From Bacteroidota bacterium (lineage in GTDB: Bacteria; Bacteroidota; Bacteroidia; Bacteroidales; Dysgonomonadaceae): a stretch of DNA of 64,000 nt. The translations under genes were made by a program, and so were the position numbers. Of the stretch, positions 43,011 to 54,100 are shown piece by piece (positions within the stretch are counted from its first letter, which is position 1; the number at the start of each line of letters is the position of its first letter). The notes under the pieces are model-generated. The model ran no database searches and was not told the DNA's origin. It saw nothing but the letters and a program-made list of their open reading frames with translations. The stretch lies in NCBI GenBank assembly GCA_023437305.1, contig JAEZGN010000030.1, positions 1-64,000 of the forward strand, in the 5' to 3' direction.

Positions 43011-43167
43011 AATTACTACTTGTATTTATTTAATAGAGACAAATTATATGAAGATTCCATAATCCTTTTCCAGTTCTCAATAAAATCGTTCTATAATTCG
43101 ATAGAGTGTTCAACTAAAAAGAAAGTACGTACTAAGACTTTTCGAGATAACTGCTATAAAAACAAGA

Positions 43168-43188
43168 AAGGAAGCTAAAAGCTTCCTT
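43168..43188. terminator. terminator of the ferredoxin gene
   Basis: AAGGAAGC / GCTTCCTT with a TAAAA loop, just after the ferredoxin stop codon on the minus strand. Confidence 0.6.
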
Positions 43189-43215
43189 CCGTATTTTGTT
43201 CCCTGATAATTCAAA

Positions 43216-43383
43216 TTAAGCAGGATGAATTGCTTCTGTTGGACAAGCATCAGCACAAGTACCACAGTCAGTACATGCGTCTGGATCAATTTTGTAGATG
43301 TCTCCTTCTGATATTGCATTTACCGGACATTCATCGATGCAAGTACCGCAAGCAATACAATCTTCATTAATTACGTAAGCCAT
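43216..43383 (-). CDS. 2[4Fe-4S] ferredoxin, 55 aa
   Basis: A frame read from the ATG at 43383 gives MAYVINEDCIACGTC followed by a second CTDCGTCADACP. Two CxxCxxCxxxCP clusters bind two [4Fe-4S] centres, in a short clostridial-type ferredoxin. It carries low-potential electrons in the cytosol. The 283-base gap to the next gene (43384-43667) holds an AT-rich promoter region; no other gene is visible there. Confidence 0.9.
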   Translation of the reverse strand: MAYVINEDCIACGTCIDECPVNAISEGDIYKIDPDACTDCGTCADACPTEAIHPA

Positions 43384-43667
43384 GATTTTTGTTTTTTAAT
43401 ATTATTACTAACTTTGATTTCGCAAATATAATGAGTTTTTTCTGTATCTAAAATAGATATGATTAGATATTATTAATATTTATATTGTTTATATCAATTC
43501 ATTAAATCTTCTATTTACACTATTTACCTGGCAATAAACTCATTATAAAAAGCTCTCTATTTTGCATCAACAAGATGAGGAACTTACTTTTTTACGTTTT
43601 CTTGATTAAAATATGCAATTTGCAATAACTAACAGCAAATTACGTTATTAGAAATAAATACTGAATT

Positions 43668-44381
43668 TTGAAACAACATAAATTAATAATATCATTCCTT
43701 GCACTTATCTTTCTGTTTGGCATCACCATGCAGGCACAGACTCGTAAACCGCAAAACCTGCCTTTTGCAGATCAAAAGATGTATCATTTGGGGTTTATGG
43801 TTGGATTTCAAGCTCAAGACCTTATAATATCTCATTCGGGCTATGTGGGAGATAATGGTGAAGCCTGGTTTACGGAAATCCCCTCCTATTCGGTAGGATT
43901 TAGCGTAGGTATGATTGCCGATAGATATTTGAACCAATATTTCAATCTCCGGGCCACTCCTTCTCTACATTTCGGGGAAAGGCGTTTTGTTTTTAAAGAG
44001 CAAACTTCCGGCAAAGAATACGAATCAGCCTTGAGAAGTAATTACTTAACACTACCTCTTTATCTCAAGTTTAGCCCGGATCGTACAGGAAATTTCAGGC
44101 CCTATTTACTCGCAGGAGCATACGCAGCCTTAAATATCGGACAAAAGAAAAATGATATCCTTCGCTTCAAGTCAATGGACTATGGTTTGGAATTTGGTGT
44201 TGGATGTAATTTCTATTTACCGTTATTCAAACTATGTCCTGAACTAAAATTTTCGTTCGGACTGGCTGATGTTGTAAATAAAGACAGATCAGATCTGTCT
44301 GATAAAGATTTAATTAAATATACCCAAGCGATTTCATCGGGAAAAACACGAATGATATCACTTGTGTTTAACTTTGAATAA
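43668..44381 (+). CDS. porT: PorT-like outer membrane beta-barrel protein, 237 aa
   Basis: The frame begins at a TTG at 43668, two codons after an in-frame stop, so no longer start exists. A signal peptide ends at MQAQT (about residue 24). The mature part has eight or so amphipathic strands (LGFMVGFQAQD, YSVGFSVGM, YLTLPLYLKF, LLAGAYAALNIG) as in PorT, a T9SS barrel. PorT is needed for type IX secretion in Porphyromonas. Relation to PorT is judged by pattern. Confidence 0.65.
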   Translation: MKQHKLIISFLALIFLFGITMQAQTRKPQNLPFADQKMYHLGFMVGFQAQDLIISHSGYVGDNGEAWFTEIPSYSVGFSVGMIADRYLNQYFNLRATPSLHFGERRFVFKEQTSGKEYESALRSNYLTLPLYLKFSPDRTGNFRPYLLAGAYAALNIGQKKNDILRFKSMDYGLEFGVGCNFYLPLFKLCPELKFSFGLADVVNKDRSDLSDKDLIKYTQAISSGKTRMISLVFNFE

Positions 44382-44444
44382 TAGAGCGATCATTTTTGAT
44401 CACAATCAACTATACCTACCTTTTATATAGGGGATTCTTAAGAA

Positions 44445-44774
44445 ATGAATACTACAGAAAAAAAGACCATCGGAAAGATGATTCACTTGTACTGTAAAGA
44501 TAAACATGGTACTAGTCACGCTTTATGCTCTTCTTGCGCCGAACTGAATAATTACGCACAAAGAAAGTTAACGAAATGCTTATTCGGTGAGGATAAGCCT
44601 ACATGCCAGAATTGCACCATCCATTGCTATAGTTCGGATATGAGGGAGAGAATAAAAGAAATCATGAAGTACTCCGGTCCACGAATGCTACTTCACAATC
44701 CTATTTTAGCAACTAAGCATTTAATCAAAGGATTGAAATCTCCTAAGAAAGCTTATCTAAGAAAACACGATTAG
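44445..44774 (+). CDS. YgbA-like nitrous-oxide-promoter family protein, 109 aa
   Basis: Cys residues in CSSC and CQNCTIHCY match the YgbA_NO family, and so does the MKYSGPRMLLHNP block near residues 73-85. Its function is unclear; some members respond to nitrosative stress. Its end overlaps the convergent aroC gene by 32 bases. Confidence 0.75.
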   Translation: MNTTEKKTIGKMIHLYCKDKHGTSHALCSSCAELNNYAQRKLTKCLFGEDKPTCQNCTIHCYSSDMRERIKEIMKYSGPRMLLHNPILATKHLIKGLKSPKKAYLRKHD

Positions 44775-45831
44775 TACAACTCAAAAGATAATAATCCAAG
44801 ATAGTCATCGCCGCCATAGCTTCAACTATTGGCACTGCACGCGGTAGCACACAAGCGTCGTGACGTCCACGAGCCTTAAGGTCTGTACTATCTCCTTCTT
44901 TATTTACAGTCTCCTGATGCATCAGTATTGTTGCCACAGGCTTGAAGGCTACACGAAAATAAATATCTTGTCCATTTGATATTCCGCCTTGTATCCCACC
45001 CGAATGGTTTGTCTTAGTTCCTATTTTACCATTATCGTTATAGAATACATCATTGACCTCTGATCCTCTGTGGTTGACATCGAATCCATCGCCGTATTCA
45101 AACCCTTTCACCGCATTTATACCAAGCATAGCATTACCTAAAGCTGCATGCAACTTATTAAATACGGGCTCGCCTAATCCTACAGGAGCCCCCTTTATAA
45201 CGCACGAAATAACGCCGCCAATAGTATCTCCTTTCGACTTAACCTCTTCGATAAGCTCTATCATCAATTTTGCTTTCTCGGGATCGGGGCAACGTACAGG
45301 CGTAGATTCTATAAGCGACAGATCATAATCCTTGTATAGTTTTTCGAGCTTTATATTTCCTACTTGCGAAGTATAAGCCAATATCTCTACTCCTATTTGC
45401 TTCAACGCAAGCTTAGCTAATGCTCCGCCTACACAACGAGCAATAGTTTCGCGAGCCGACGACCTGCCTCCTCCACGATGATCACGTATACCATACTTCT
45501 GAGAGTATGTATAGTCTGCATGAGACGGACGATAAATATCTTTCAGGTTATCATAATCTGACGAATGCTGGTTATTATTTCGAATAAGAAAACCTATCGG
45601 TACTCCGGTTGTTTTACCATCATATATACCCGACAAGAACTCTACTTCATCTGCTTCTTTGCGAGGAGTTGTTATCTTAGATTGTCCCGGACGACGGCGG
45701 TTTAGTTCGTTTTGTATAAACTCCATATCTACCGTTATCCCTGCAGGGCAACCATCAATAACTCCACCAATACCGGCACCATGTGACTCTCCATAAGAAG
45801 TAAGTCTGAATATATTTCCAAAAGTATTCAT
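44743..45831 (-). CDS. aroC: chorismate synthase, 362 aa
   Basis: Hallmarks are FGNIFRLTSYGESHG at the N-terminus (about residues 4-18), RRRPGQSKITTPRKE, GGGRSSARETIARCVGGALAK (shortened to GGGRSSARET) and the GIQGGISNGQD block. It makes chorismate from EPSP with reduced FMN, the last step of the shikimate pathway. The length is normal. It overlaps the YgbA-like gene tail to tail. Confidence 0.93.
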   Translation of the reverse strand: MNTFGNIFRLTSYGESHGAGIGGVIDGCPAGITVDMEFIQNELNRRRPGQSKITTPRKEADEVEFLSGIYDGKTTGVPIGFLIRNNNQHSSDYDNLKDIYRPSHADYTYSQKYGIRDHRGGGRSSARETIARCVGGALAKLALKQIGVEILAYTSQVGNIKLEKLYKDYDLSLIESTPVRCPDPEKAKLMIELIEEVKSKGDTIGGVISCVIKGAPVGLGEPVFNKLHAALGNAMLGINAVKGFEYGDGFDVNHRGSEVNDVFYNDNGKIGTKTNHSGGIQGGISNGQDIYFRVAFKPVATILMHQETVNKEGDSTDLKARGRHDACVLPRAVPIVEAMAAMTILDYYLLSCTNRVFLDKLS

Positions 45832-45972
45832 CGATAATTTTAAATATGATAATAATACAAAATTACATGAAATAATTTAATAATTGAGCAGATATACTAA
45901 AAGAGGGCATTTCCCTTTCTAAAATGAAAGAAGAAACACCCTTCTGTTTTCTATATCTTGAGGACAGTATTT

Positions 45973-46332
45973 TTAGTTTTCTTTATTCTCATCCATCCTC
46001 AACACTTTTTTGTCTTCGTTCAGGTAACAATTGACAGTGTCATTGATATTATATATCCTATAACTGCTATCATAAGACCATGTCCCCTGAATGTATACTC
46101 GAAATAGATAAGCCTCGTCAGGATTCTGACGTTTTTCTTTAGCTATCTTCTCGTACGATATCGGCTTAAAGTATTCCACTTTGGTTATAGTACCATTATC
46201 CGCATCTCTGTATCTCATGTGTTGCCTTACAGCATCACCCATTTTCTCCAGATTGTTTTGATAACTCAAATTACAAGAAGTCAATCCGATAGACAATAAT
46301 AAAAAGAATATGTACTTTTTCATATTTTTCAT
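45973..46332 (-). CDS. hypothetical lipoprotein, 119 aa
   Basis: A signal peptide with lipobox LTSC (Cys about residue 20) is followed by a small soluble domain ending DKKVLRMDENKEN. Upstream is an AT-rich region; a host gene, not phage. No homology is recognised. Confidence 0.6.
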   Translation of the reverse strand: MKNMKKYIFFLLLSIGLTSCNLSYQNNLEKMGDAVRQHMRYRDADNGTITKVEYFKPISYEKIAKEKRQNPDEAYLFRVYIQGTWSYDSSYRIYNINDTVNCYLNEDKKVLRMDENKEN

Positions 46333-46482
46333 ATTTTGTTATTCAAAATTACAGAAACCTAATATCAGAAACAAATAAAAAGCAAAAGTTATTTGCCAAA
46401 AAGAAGCAAGAACTCTCTTTTTATCATTTTTTTGTTACTAAATTAGCGATTCAAATGTATTCCAATTTAAGGGTTGCCTGAA

Positions 46483-46872
46483 ATGAGCAAAAAAGGTTCG
46501 GAGAAATTTTCGCTTAAAAAGCGTTATAAATCAGCTTTATATGCACTAAACGGCTTGAGGATATTATTTTCAGAAGAGCATAATTCCCGTATACATATAG
46601 CTATTGTAATAGTTGTAGTTACAGCCGGATTTCTTCTGAAAATCTCAAATACAGAATGGCTTGTTATATGTATTCTTATAGCGTTAGTTTTCAGCCTAGA
46701 GATAATGAATTCTGCCATCGAGAATATATGTGATTATATATCTCCTCAATGGAACGAAGTCATAAAAAAAATAAAAGACCTTGCCGCAGCAGCAGTTTTC
46801 GTATCATCTGTAATATCTGTTATCTGCGGAGCTATTATTTTCTTACCCAAATTGTGGAATTTATTTGTATAA
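46483..46872 (+). CDS. dgkA: diacylglycerol/undecaprenol kinase, 129 aa
   Basis: The start is taken at the ATG at 46483; a TTG three codons earlier is less likely. There are three transmembrane helices (about 30-50, 55-72, 97-120), and the family signature EIMNSAIENICDY holds the catalytic Glu and Asn. It phosphorylates diacylglycerol or undecaprenol in the inner membrane. Confidence 0.8.
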   Translation: MSKKGSEKFSLKKRYKSALYALNGLRILFSEEHNSRIHIAIVIVVVTAGFLLKISNTEWLVICILIALVFSLEIMNSAIENICDYISPQWNEVIKKIKDLAAAAVFVSSVISVICGAIIFLPKLWNLFV

Positions 46873-46923
46873 AATTTTTAATTCTAGCAAACAAAATAGT
46901 TTCATTCAATTAATGTTCTTAAA

Positions 46924-47781
46924 ATGAAAAAGTTAATTTACTTATTACTACCCTCTTTACTTTTTATATCATCTTGTAATACAAAACCTTTAGAATTGAA
47001 TGTAATGACATTCAATATTCGTCTGGATGTTCCCAGCGATAGTCTTAACAGCTGGCAATACAGGAAAGATAATGCTGCTGAAATGGTTCGAATCAATGAT
47101 GTGGATATACTTGGCATGCAAGAAGTTTTGGTAAACCAGATGAATGACCTGAAAGAACGCTTGCCTGAATATACGGCCATAGGTGTAGGACGTGAAGATG
47201 GTGTAGATAAAGGAGAATTCAGCCCGATCTTTTACAAAAAAGACAAGTTCTCTGCTGTAGAATCCGGAACATTCTGGGTAAGCGAAACGCCCGAAATAGC
47301 AGGATCTAAGGGTTGGGATGCATCATATATACGTGTTGCAACATGGGCTATACTAAAAGAAAAAACTACGGGTAAAGAAATATTTGCTATTAATACACAT
47401 CTTGATAACGATGGATTGGTTGCCCGAAAAGAAGGCGGGAATTTACTATTAAAGAAAGCTGAAGAGTTGGGAAAAGGTCTCCCGATAGTACTTACAGGAG
47501 ACTTTAATGATACTCCGCAATCGGAAGCTATTAAGAATATTACAGACGCTTCAAAACCCAATCACCTGGCAGACAGTAAAACTATTGCATCAAAAAAATC
47601 GGGAACAGACTGGACATTCCACGACTTTGGCAGATTAGCTGAAAATGAACGCCCTTTACTTGATTATATATTTGTAAGTAAACAAATAAAAGTACAAGAT
47701 TATGCAGTCTTACCTGATACCTTAAACGGAACTTTCGTTTCCGATCATAAGCCGGTACTTTCTAAATTGATCATAGAATAA
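46924..47781 (+). CDS. endonuclease/exonuclease/phosphatase-family lipoprotein, 285 aa
   Basis: The signal peptide has a lipobox FISSCN (Cys about 18). The EEP fold is shown by MTFNIRLDVPSD near 27-38, a metal-binding MQEV near 61-64, GDFNDTPQS near 197-205 and SDHKPV near 275-280. Likely a secreted or periplasmic phosphodiesterase or sphingomyelinase-like enzyme. The next gene starts 20 bases downstream. Confidence 0.8.
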   Translation: MKKLIYLLLPSLLFISSCNTKPLELNVMTFNIRLDVPSDSLNSWQYRKDNAAEMVRINDVDILGMQEVLVNQMNDLKERLPEYTAIGVGREDGVDKGEFSPIFYKKDKFSAVESGTFWVSETPEIAGSKGWDASYIRVATWAILKEKTTGKEIFAINTHLDNDGLVARKEGGNLLLKKAEELGKGLPIVLTGDFNDTPQSEAIKNITDASKPNHLADSKTIASKKSGTDWTFHDFGRLAENERPLLDYIFVSKQIKVQDYAVLPDTLNGTFVSDHKPVLSKLIIE

Positions 47782-47800
47782 CACTTTAAATATCAATAAT

Positions 47801-50605
47801 ATGAGGAAGTCTTTTATTTTTATCGCTTTACTAGCCATAACAGGACTTATTAAAGCACAAACAATGGAAAAACTACCTGTCGACCCCCAAGTTAGATATG
47901 GTAAGTTAGAAAACGGACTTACATACTATATTCGTCACAATGCCTATCCTGAGAAACGAGCTAATTTTTATATTGCTCAGAAGGTGGGTTCTATGCAGGA
48001 GGAAGACAGTCAGGCTGGATTGGCACATTTTCTTGAACATATGGCTTTCAACGGAACAAAAAACTTTCCCGGGAAAAAGACAATGTTGAATTATCTGGAG
48101 TCAATCGGAGTTAAATTTGGGGCAAATGTAAATGCATATACCTCATTTGACGAAACAGTATATAATCTGGATGATGTTCCCGTAGTACGTGATGCAATCA
48201 TTGACTCATGCTTGATGGTATTACACGATTGGTCTGGATTTATCGCCCTGAAAGATGAGCAAATTGACGAAGAAAGACTTGTAATCAAGGAAGAATGGCG
48301 TACCCGTAGCGGAGCTCAGTACCGTATATGGGACAAACAACTTCCTGTTATCTTCGAAGGAAGTAAATATGCCGACCGCATGCCTATTGGTAAAATGGAA
48401 ATCGTAGAAAATTTCCCTTATCAAACATTGCGTGATTACTACCACAAATGGTATCGTCCCGATTTGCAGGGTATTGTTATCGTTGGAGACATCAATGTAG
48501 ATGAAGTAGAGGCCAAGATAAAAGCTATGTGGTCTGACATACCTAAACCGGTAAATCCGGCAGAAAGAGTTTACTTTCCTGTTCCGGATAATGATAAACC
48601 GATTGTATCTGTTATTACCGACCCCGAGGCTGTAAGAACTCAAGTTACTCAGTATATTAAGCACGATGTAATACCGGCAGAAACAAAACAAACTCAGGAA
48701 GGTCTGATCATAAGTTTCGTAAAAAGCCTTGCCTCGAATATGCTATCAGATCGCTTAGAGGAAATATCCCAAAAAGGAGATGCTCCATTTGCTGCATCCT
48801 ATGCATACGACGGAGAGTTCTTTGTATCAAAAACAAAAGATGCATGGACTACTATTGCCTTAAGTAAGGAAGGAAAAGTTGATGAAACTTTAGCCAGTCT
48901 TACAAGAGAAAACGAACGTATCAAAAGGTTCGGATATACTGAAGCCGAAGTAGAAAGAGCAAAGGCTACCTTATTGGAACAGTATGAAAATATGTATAAC
49001 AACAGAAATAAAGAACTTAACAACAGATACGTTCAAGAATATGTAAGAAGCTTTACTAGCGATGAGGGCATACCGGGTATAGAATACGAATATGATTTCG
49101 TTAAGAAGTTTGCTCCATTTATTAATGCTCAGGCAATAAACGCTGTTGTAAAACAATTGATTGCAGATAAGAATATTGTGATTACCGTAACAGGTCCTGA
49201 AAAAGAAGGACTTGTATATCCTACAACAGAAGAATTGTTGAATGTATTTAAGAAAGTAGAGGCCGAAAATATTACAGCATACCAAGAAGCCGTATCCAAC
49301 GAACCTCTTGTAAGTCAATTACCAAAACCGGGATCTATCGTCAAGACCGAAGCCGATAACACGCTAGGGACTACAATATGGACACTATCGAACGGCATGA
49401 AAGTAGTTATTAAAAAAACGGACTTTAAAGATGACGAGATACTAATGTCTGCTCATGCTTATGGAGGAACGTCTATAATTGCTGACGCTGATATCTATAA
49501 TGCAAATATGGCCTCAATGGTTCCATCAGTAGGCGGTATTGGCAATTTCAGCTCTACAGATCTCAAAAAAGTATTGGCAGGTAAATCAGCTAGTGTAAAC
49601 AACAATATATCTGCTTATACACAAGGATTCAACGGTTCATCAAACATGAAGGACTTGGAAACAATGCTTCAGTTGACTTATCTATATTTTACTGCTCCTC
49701 GCAAAGACGAAGGGGCATACTCCAACATTATGGATTTGATCAAAAATCAGCTGAAGAACTTAACTTCCGAACCTTCGTTCATCTTGAATATCAACAAAAC
49801 AAAAGCAATGTATGGAGACAACCCTCGCATGCAAGTTATGTTGTTAGAAGATGCAGAAAAGTTGAACTACGATCGTATTATTGAGATATACAAAGAAATA
49901 TATGCAAATCCGGGTTCATTTGTTTTCAACTTTGTGGGTACAGTAGACGAAGCTATTCTTAAACCATTGGTAGAACAGTATCTTGCTTCACTACCATCAG
50001 GAAATAAAGATGCCAAATACAAAAATATAGATTCGAATATACGCAAGGGGCACGTTGAAAACGTTTTCGAACAAGAGATGAAAACTCCAAAAACATCTGC
50101 ATTCGAAATGTATAGCGGAACTCTGAACTATGAGCAAAAGAATCAGATTGCACTATCGGCACTTAAGCAAATATTAGATATTGTATATGTACGCACAGTA
50201 AGAGAAGAAGCCGGCGGTACTTATGGCGTTGGGGTACGCTCTTGGATCTCTCGTATTCCGGCGGGTCAGAGTGTATTACAGATGTCTTTTGATACTGATC
50301 CTGAAAGAGTAGCATCAATAACGCCTATTATCAGTCGCGAAATAAATAAGATAGCTGAGAACGGTCCTGAAGATGCCGACTTCCTGAAAGTAAAAGAATA
50401 TATGATAAAGAAATTCCAGGAGGATGAAAAACAAAATGGCTATTGGGTGGGTATATTAGGTTCCAAATATTTCTATGGAGAAGATAACCATTCAAATTAT
50501 CTGGCTCTTGTGAATTCCCTATCTAAAGATGATATCAAAGCCTTAACTAAAAAATTGGTATCTCAAGGGAATCATATAGAGGTAATCATGAATCCAAAAA
50601 AATAA
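47801..50605 (+). CDS. M16 family zinc metallopeptidase, 934 aa
   Basis: After a signal peptide (residues 1-20) comes the inverted zinc motif HFLEH at 76-80, the core of pitrilysin-type peptidases, with the third ligand Glu downstream. The length fits two tandem M16 halves; the C-terminal half lacks the HxxEH motif, as in known inactive halves. Likely a periplasmic or secreted oligopeptidase. The host gene has a normal start context. Confidence 0.88.
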   Translation: MRKSFIFIALLAITGLIKAQTMEKLPVDPQVRYGKLENGLTYYIRHNAYPEKRANFYIAQKVGSMQEEDSQAGLAHFLEHMAFNGTKNFPGKKTMLNYLESIGVKFGANVNAYTSFDETVYNLDDVPVVRDAIIDSCLMVLHDWSGFIALKDEQIDEERLVIKEEWRTRSGAQYRIWDKQLPVIFEGSKYADRMPIGKMEIVENFPYQTLRDYYHKWYRPDLQGIVIVGDINVDEVEAKIKAMWSDIPKPVNPAERVYFPVPDNDKPIVSVITDPEAVRTQVTQYIKHDVIPAETKQTQEGLIISFVKSLASNMLSDRLEEISQKGDAPFAASYAYDGEFFVSKTKDAWTTIALSKEGKVDETLASLTRENERIKRFGYTEAEVERAKATLLEQYENMYNNRNKELNNRYVQEYVRSFTSDEGIPGIEYEYDFVKKFAPFINAQAINAVVKQLIADKNIVITVTGPEKEGLVYPTTEELLNVFKKVEAENITAYQEAVSNEPLVSQLPKPGSIVKTEADNTLGTTIWTLSNGMKVVIKKTDFKDDEILMSAHAYGGTSIIADADIYNANMASMVPSVGGIGNFSSTDLKKVLAGKSASVNNNISAYTQGFNGSSNMKDLETMLQLTYLYFTAPRKDEGAYSNIMDLIKNQLKNLTSEPSFILNINKTKAMYGDNPRMQVMLLEDAEKLNYDRIIEIYKEIYANPGSFVFNFVGTVDEAILKPLVEQYLASLPSGNKDAKYKNIDSNIRKGHVENVFEQEMKTPKTSAFEMYSGTLNYEQKNQIALSALKQILDIVYVRTVREEAGGTYGVGVRSWISRIPAGQSVLQMSFDTDPERVASITPIISREINKIAENGPEDADFLKVKEYMIKKFQEDEKQNGYWVGILGSKYFYGEDNHSNYLALVNSLSKDDIKALTKKLVSQGNHIEVIMNPKK

Positions 50606-50638
50606 AAGCTGATTTTTAGAATTCATTTGAAAATAAAG

Positions 50639-50668
50639 AAAGCCGTCTGATATTTTTCAGACGGCTTT
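50639..50668. terminator. terminator after the M16 peptidase
   Basis: AAGCCGTCTGA / TCAGACGGCTTT stem and T-rich end, 34 bases after the stop codon. Confidence 0.75.
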
Positions 50669-50742
50669 GTTATTTATATCTTCAATATCTAAATTACTGT
50701 CAATATCTGTAATTCATTATTGCACTCTATGAAGATCAGAAT

Positions 50743-51060
50743 TTATTTCAATAGATTTTCAATTTTGTCTACTAAAACAGATTTCTGTGCTGCACCAACT
50801 TGTTTATCAACAACTTCACCATTTTTAATAAAAAGTATAGTAGGGATGTTACGAATTCCATACTTAGAGGTAATCTCGTCATTGTTATCCACATCTACTT
50901 TACCAATGGTTACTTTACCGGCATATTCACCGGCCAATTCTTCAACAATTGGACCGACCATACGACATGGGCCACACCACTCTGCCCAAAAATCAATAAC
51001 GACAGGCTTGTCCGATTTTAGAACATCCTCAAAACTTGCATCTGTAATTTCCAAAGCCAT
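50743..51060 (-). CDS. trxA: thioredoxin, 105 aa
   Basis: The active site WCGPC is at residues 28-32, with the normal thioredoxin length and the PTILFIKNGEVV cis-proline strand near 74-85. It reduces disulfides in the cytosol. It stands alone between M16 and dnaE, followed by an AT-rich spacer. Confidence 0.95.
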   Translation of the reverse strand: MALEITDASFEDVLKSDKPVVIDFWAEWCGPCRMVGPIVEELAGEYAGKVTIGKVDVDNNDEITSKYGIRNIPTILFIKNGEVVDKQVGAAQKSVLVDKIENLLK

Positions 51061-51153
51061 AACTTTTGTCTATTTGTTTATATATTTTATATATTAAGTC
51101 TATTTTATTTTTTCCTGTGCAAAGGTAAATAATCTATTTTAGATATAAAAATT

Positions 51154-54100
51154 TCAATTTACCTTAAAGACAAAACTTTCGTTTTCTACCAGATAATCAA
51201 TCAGTTCCTGTTTCACATTTATTTTATAGCTTCGAGAGAACAAGTCTACCTTCATATTTCGCTCTCCGTCTACTACTTCAAAATATAACAATGAATTACC
51301 CGGATTGTTTTTAGTTAAAGTAGATAATTCTTCTACCATCTGGGTATTCATGTCATGCAGAGGTAATGTAATTGTAAGCTTTTCAATCAGTGTGTCCTTT
51401 ATGTCCGGCAACAAATGAATGGAATTAATCTTAAGCTCCATCTGATTGGCATCATACTTACGTCCTTGCACACGTCCCCTTACAAAAACATATAAACCGG
51501 GACGACCATATTTCCCAAAATTGATATAATCATCTCCAAAAAGAGGAATTTCTCCACTGCCCGTAAAATCCTCTATCCGCAATATCATATATGGCTTACC
51601 ATTCTTGGTAATACCCTCACGCATTCCACTGACCAGACCACCAAATGTAACCTCTTTATTCTTCAACGCATCTTTATCTTCTATTTCAGACATACCTACA
51701 TTACATACATAATTCAGTATGATTTTATATTCATCCAGCGGATGGGCTGATAAATAGATACCGATCAGCTCCCGCTCTTTATTCAAACGTTCCAGATCTG
51801 ACCATTTCTCTACTTTTGGAATCTCAGGGCGTGCGATATCAAACGAAGCATCGCCTCCAAAAAGGGAGTTTGCTGCTTGATTTTTATCTATCTGAAACTT
51901 ATTTCCATAACGAATAAGCATATCAATAAATGTCTCGCCTTTGCCATTCATTCCAAAGAATTGTTCTCGCGTCATTCCCGGAAAGTTGTCGAATGCTCCG
52001 GCCAAAGCTAAAGATTCTATATTCTTCTTGTTGCAAGCACTAAGGTTGATACGCTCTACGAAATCAAAGATATCTTTGAATGGGCCATTATTGTCCCTTT
52101 CTTCTATGATATTCATCACAGCCCCCTCTCCTACACCTTTCACAGCTGCTAGACCAAAGCGAATATCTCCTTCTTTGTTTACCGAGAACTTGAGGTAAGA
52201 CTCATTCACATCAGGACCAAAAACATTCAAATTCATGGCTTTGCACTCGTCCATAAATTTAGTTATTTCCGTAATATTGGATAAGTTCCGAGAGAGAACC
52301 GCAGCCATATATTCGGATGGATAGTTTGCCTTCAACCAAGCCGTCTGATATGCAACCCAAGAATAGCATGTCGCATGAGACTTATTAAATGCATACGAAG
52401 CAAATTTTTCCCAGTCGGCCCATATCTTTTCCAGTGTCTTCTTTTGATGTCCGTTCTTTGTTCCTCCGGCTATAAATTTCTCCTTTAGGGCATTCATCTT
52501 ATCTATAAGCTTTTTACCCATGGCTTTACGTAGCTCATCGGATTGTCCACGTGTAAAATCTGCCAATAGACGAGAAAGTAACATGACCTGTTCCTGATAT
52601 ACAGTAATACCATACGTATCATTCAGATAACGCTCCATTATCGGAATATCATAACTGATCTCTTCCTTCCCATGCTTTCGGGCAATAAATGATGGAATGT
52701 AGTCCATTGGCCCCGGACGATAAAGAGCATTCATCGCAATCAGGTCTTCAAACTTGGATGGCTGCAACTCTTTCAGGTATTTCTGCATACCGGCAGACTC
52801 GAACTGGAATGTACCGGTTGTTTTTCCCTGACTGTAGAGTTCATATGTTACAGGATCTTCCAACGATATATTGTCTATATCGATATCTTTACCTGTTGTA
52901 TGTTTTATATTTTCAATTGCTTCTTTTATAATCGAAAGGGTTTTCAACCCCAAGAAGTACATTTTGATAAGTCCTGTTTCTTCGATAACGGTACCTTCAT
53001 ACTGAGTAACCAAGATATTTTCTCCCGTCTCCTTATCCTCAGCCGTACTAACAGGTACAATATCTGAAATAGCCTGCTGTCCGATGATGATACCACAGGC
53101 ATGCACACCTGTATTGCGGACATTACCTTCGAGCATCTGCGCATATTTTATAGTATCACGCATTATCGGATCATAGCTGTTTGCAGCTTCTTTCAGCTCG
53201 GGAACATATTCAATCGCATCACGCAGGGTGACTTTTTTCTTATCGGGAATACGATCTGGAACAAACTTTGCCAGACGATTAGATTCTGACAGAGGCAGTT
53301 TTTGTACACGAGCAACGTCTTTGATAGCCGACTTAGTTGCCATAGTTCCATAGGTGATAATATGGGCTACACGTTCTTGTCCATATTTATCTGTTACCCA
53401 CTTCAATACTTTGCCTCGCCCATCATCATCGAAGTCAATATCTATATCGGGCATTGATATACGGTCGGGATTCAAGAAACGCTCAAACAGGAGGTCGTAT
53501 TTAATAGGGTCTATATCCGTTATGCCCAAACAATAAGCTACCGCCGAGCCTGCTGCCGATCCACGTCCGGGGCCTACAGCAACTCCCATACTACGTGCTG
53601 CAGCGATGAAATCCTGAACAATGAGGAAGTATCCGGGGAATCCCATCGTCTTCATCGTATTCAACTCAAAATCGAGCCGTTCTACAATCTCTTGATTGCG
53701 ATCTTTTCCGTATCGTTTATCTGCTCCTATGATTGTAAGGTGTCGCAGATAGTCTGACTCTAATTTTATACGAATAACTTTGTCATACCCTCCCAAACGG
53801 TGATATGCCTTTTCTCCGAATTCGAGAATAAGATCTTCTTCGGAGTACATAATTTTATACCCTTCTTCGGTTCCAAAGGAAGCATCGATCGTAAAGAAAG
53901 GCATCAATGCATCGGAGTCTATGGAATAGAATTCGACTTTATTTGCTATCTCAAGCGTATTGGTCAATACTTCGGGATGATCTGCAAAGATTTGATTCAT
54001 CTCTGCTGTTGTTTTCAACCATTCCTGTTTTGTATATCTCATCCGCTTAGGATCGTCAAGATCCTTCCCAGTACTCAAGCAGATCAGTCGGTCGTGCGCA

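Noticed and set aside
43110..43319. A 69-residue reading frame on the minus strand over the ferredoxin
   Set aside because: The real gene is the 55-aa ferredoxin in another frame with two complete Cys clusters; the other frame has no family features.
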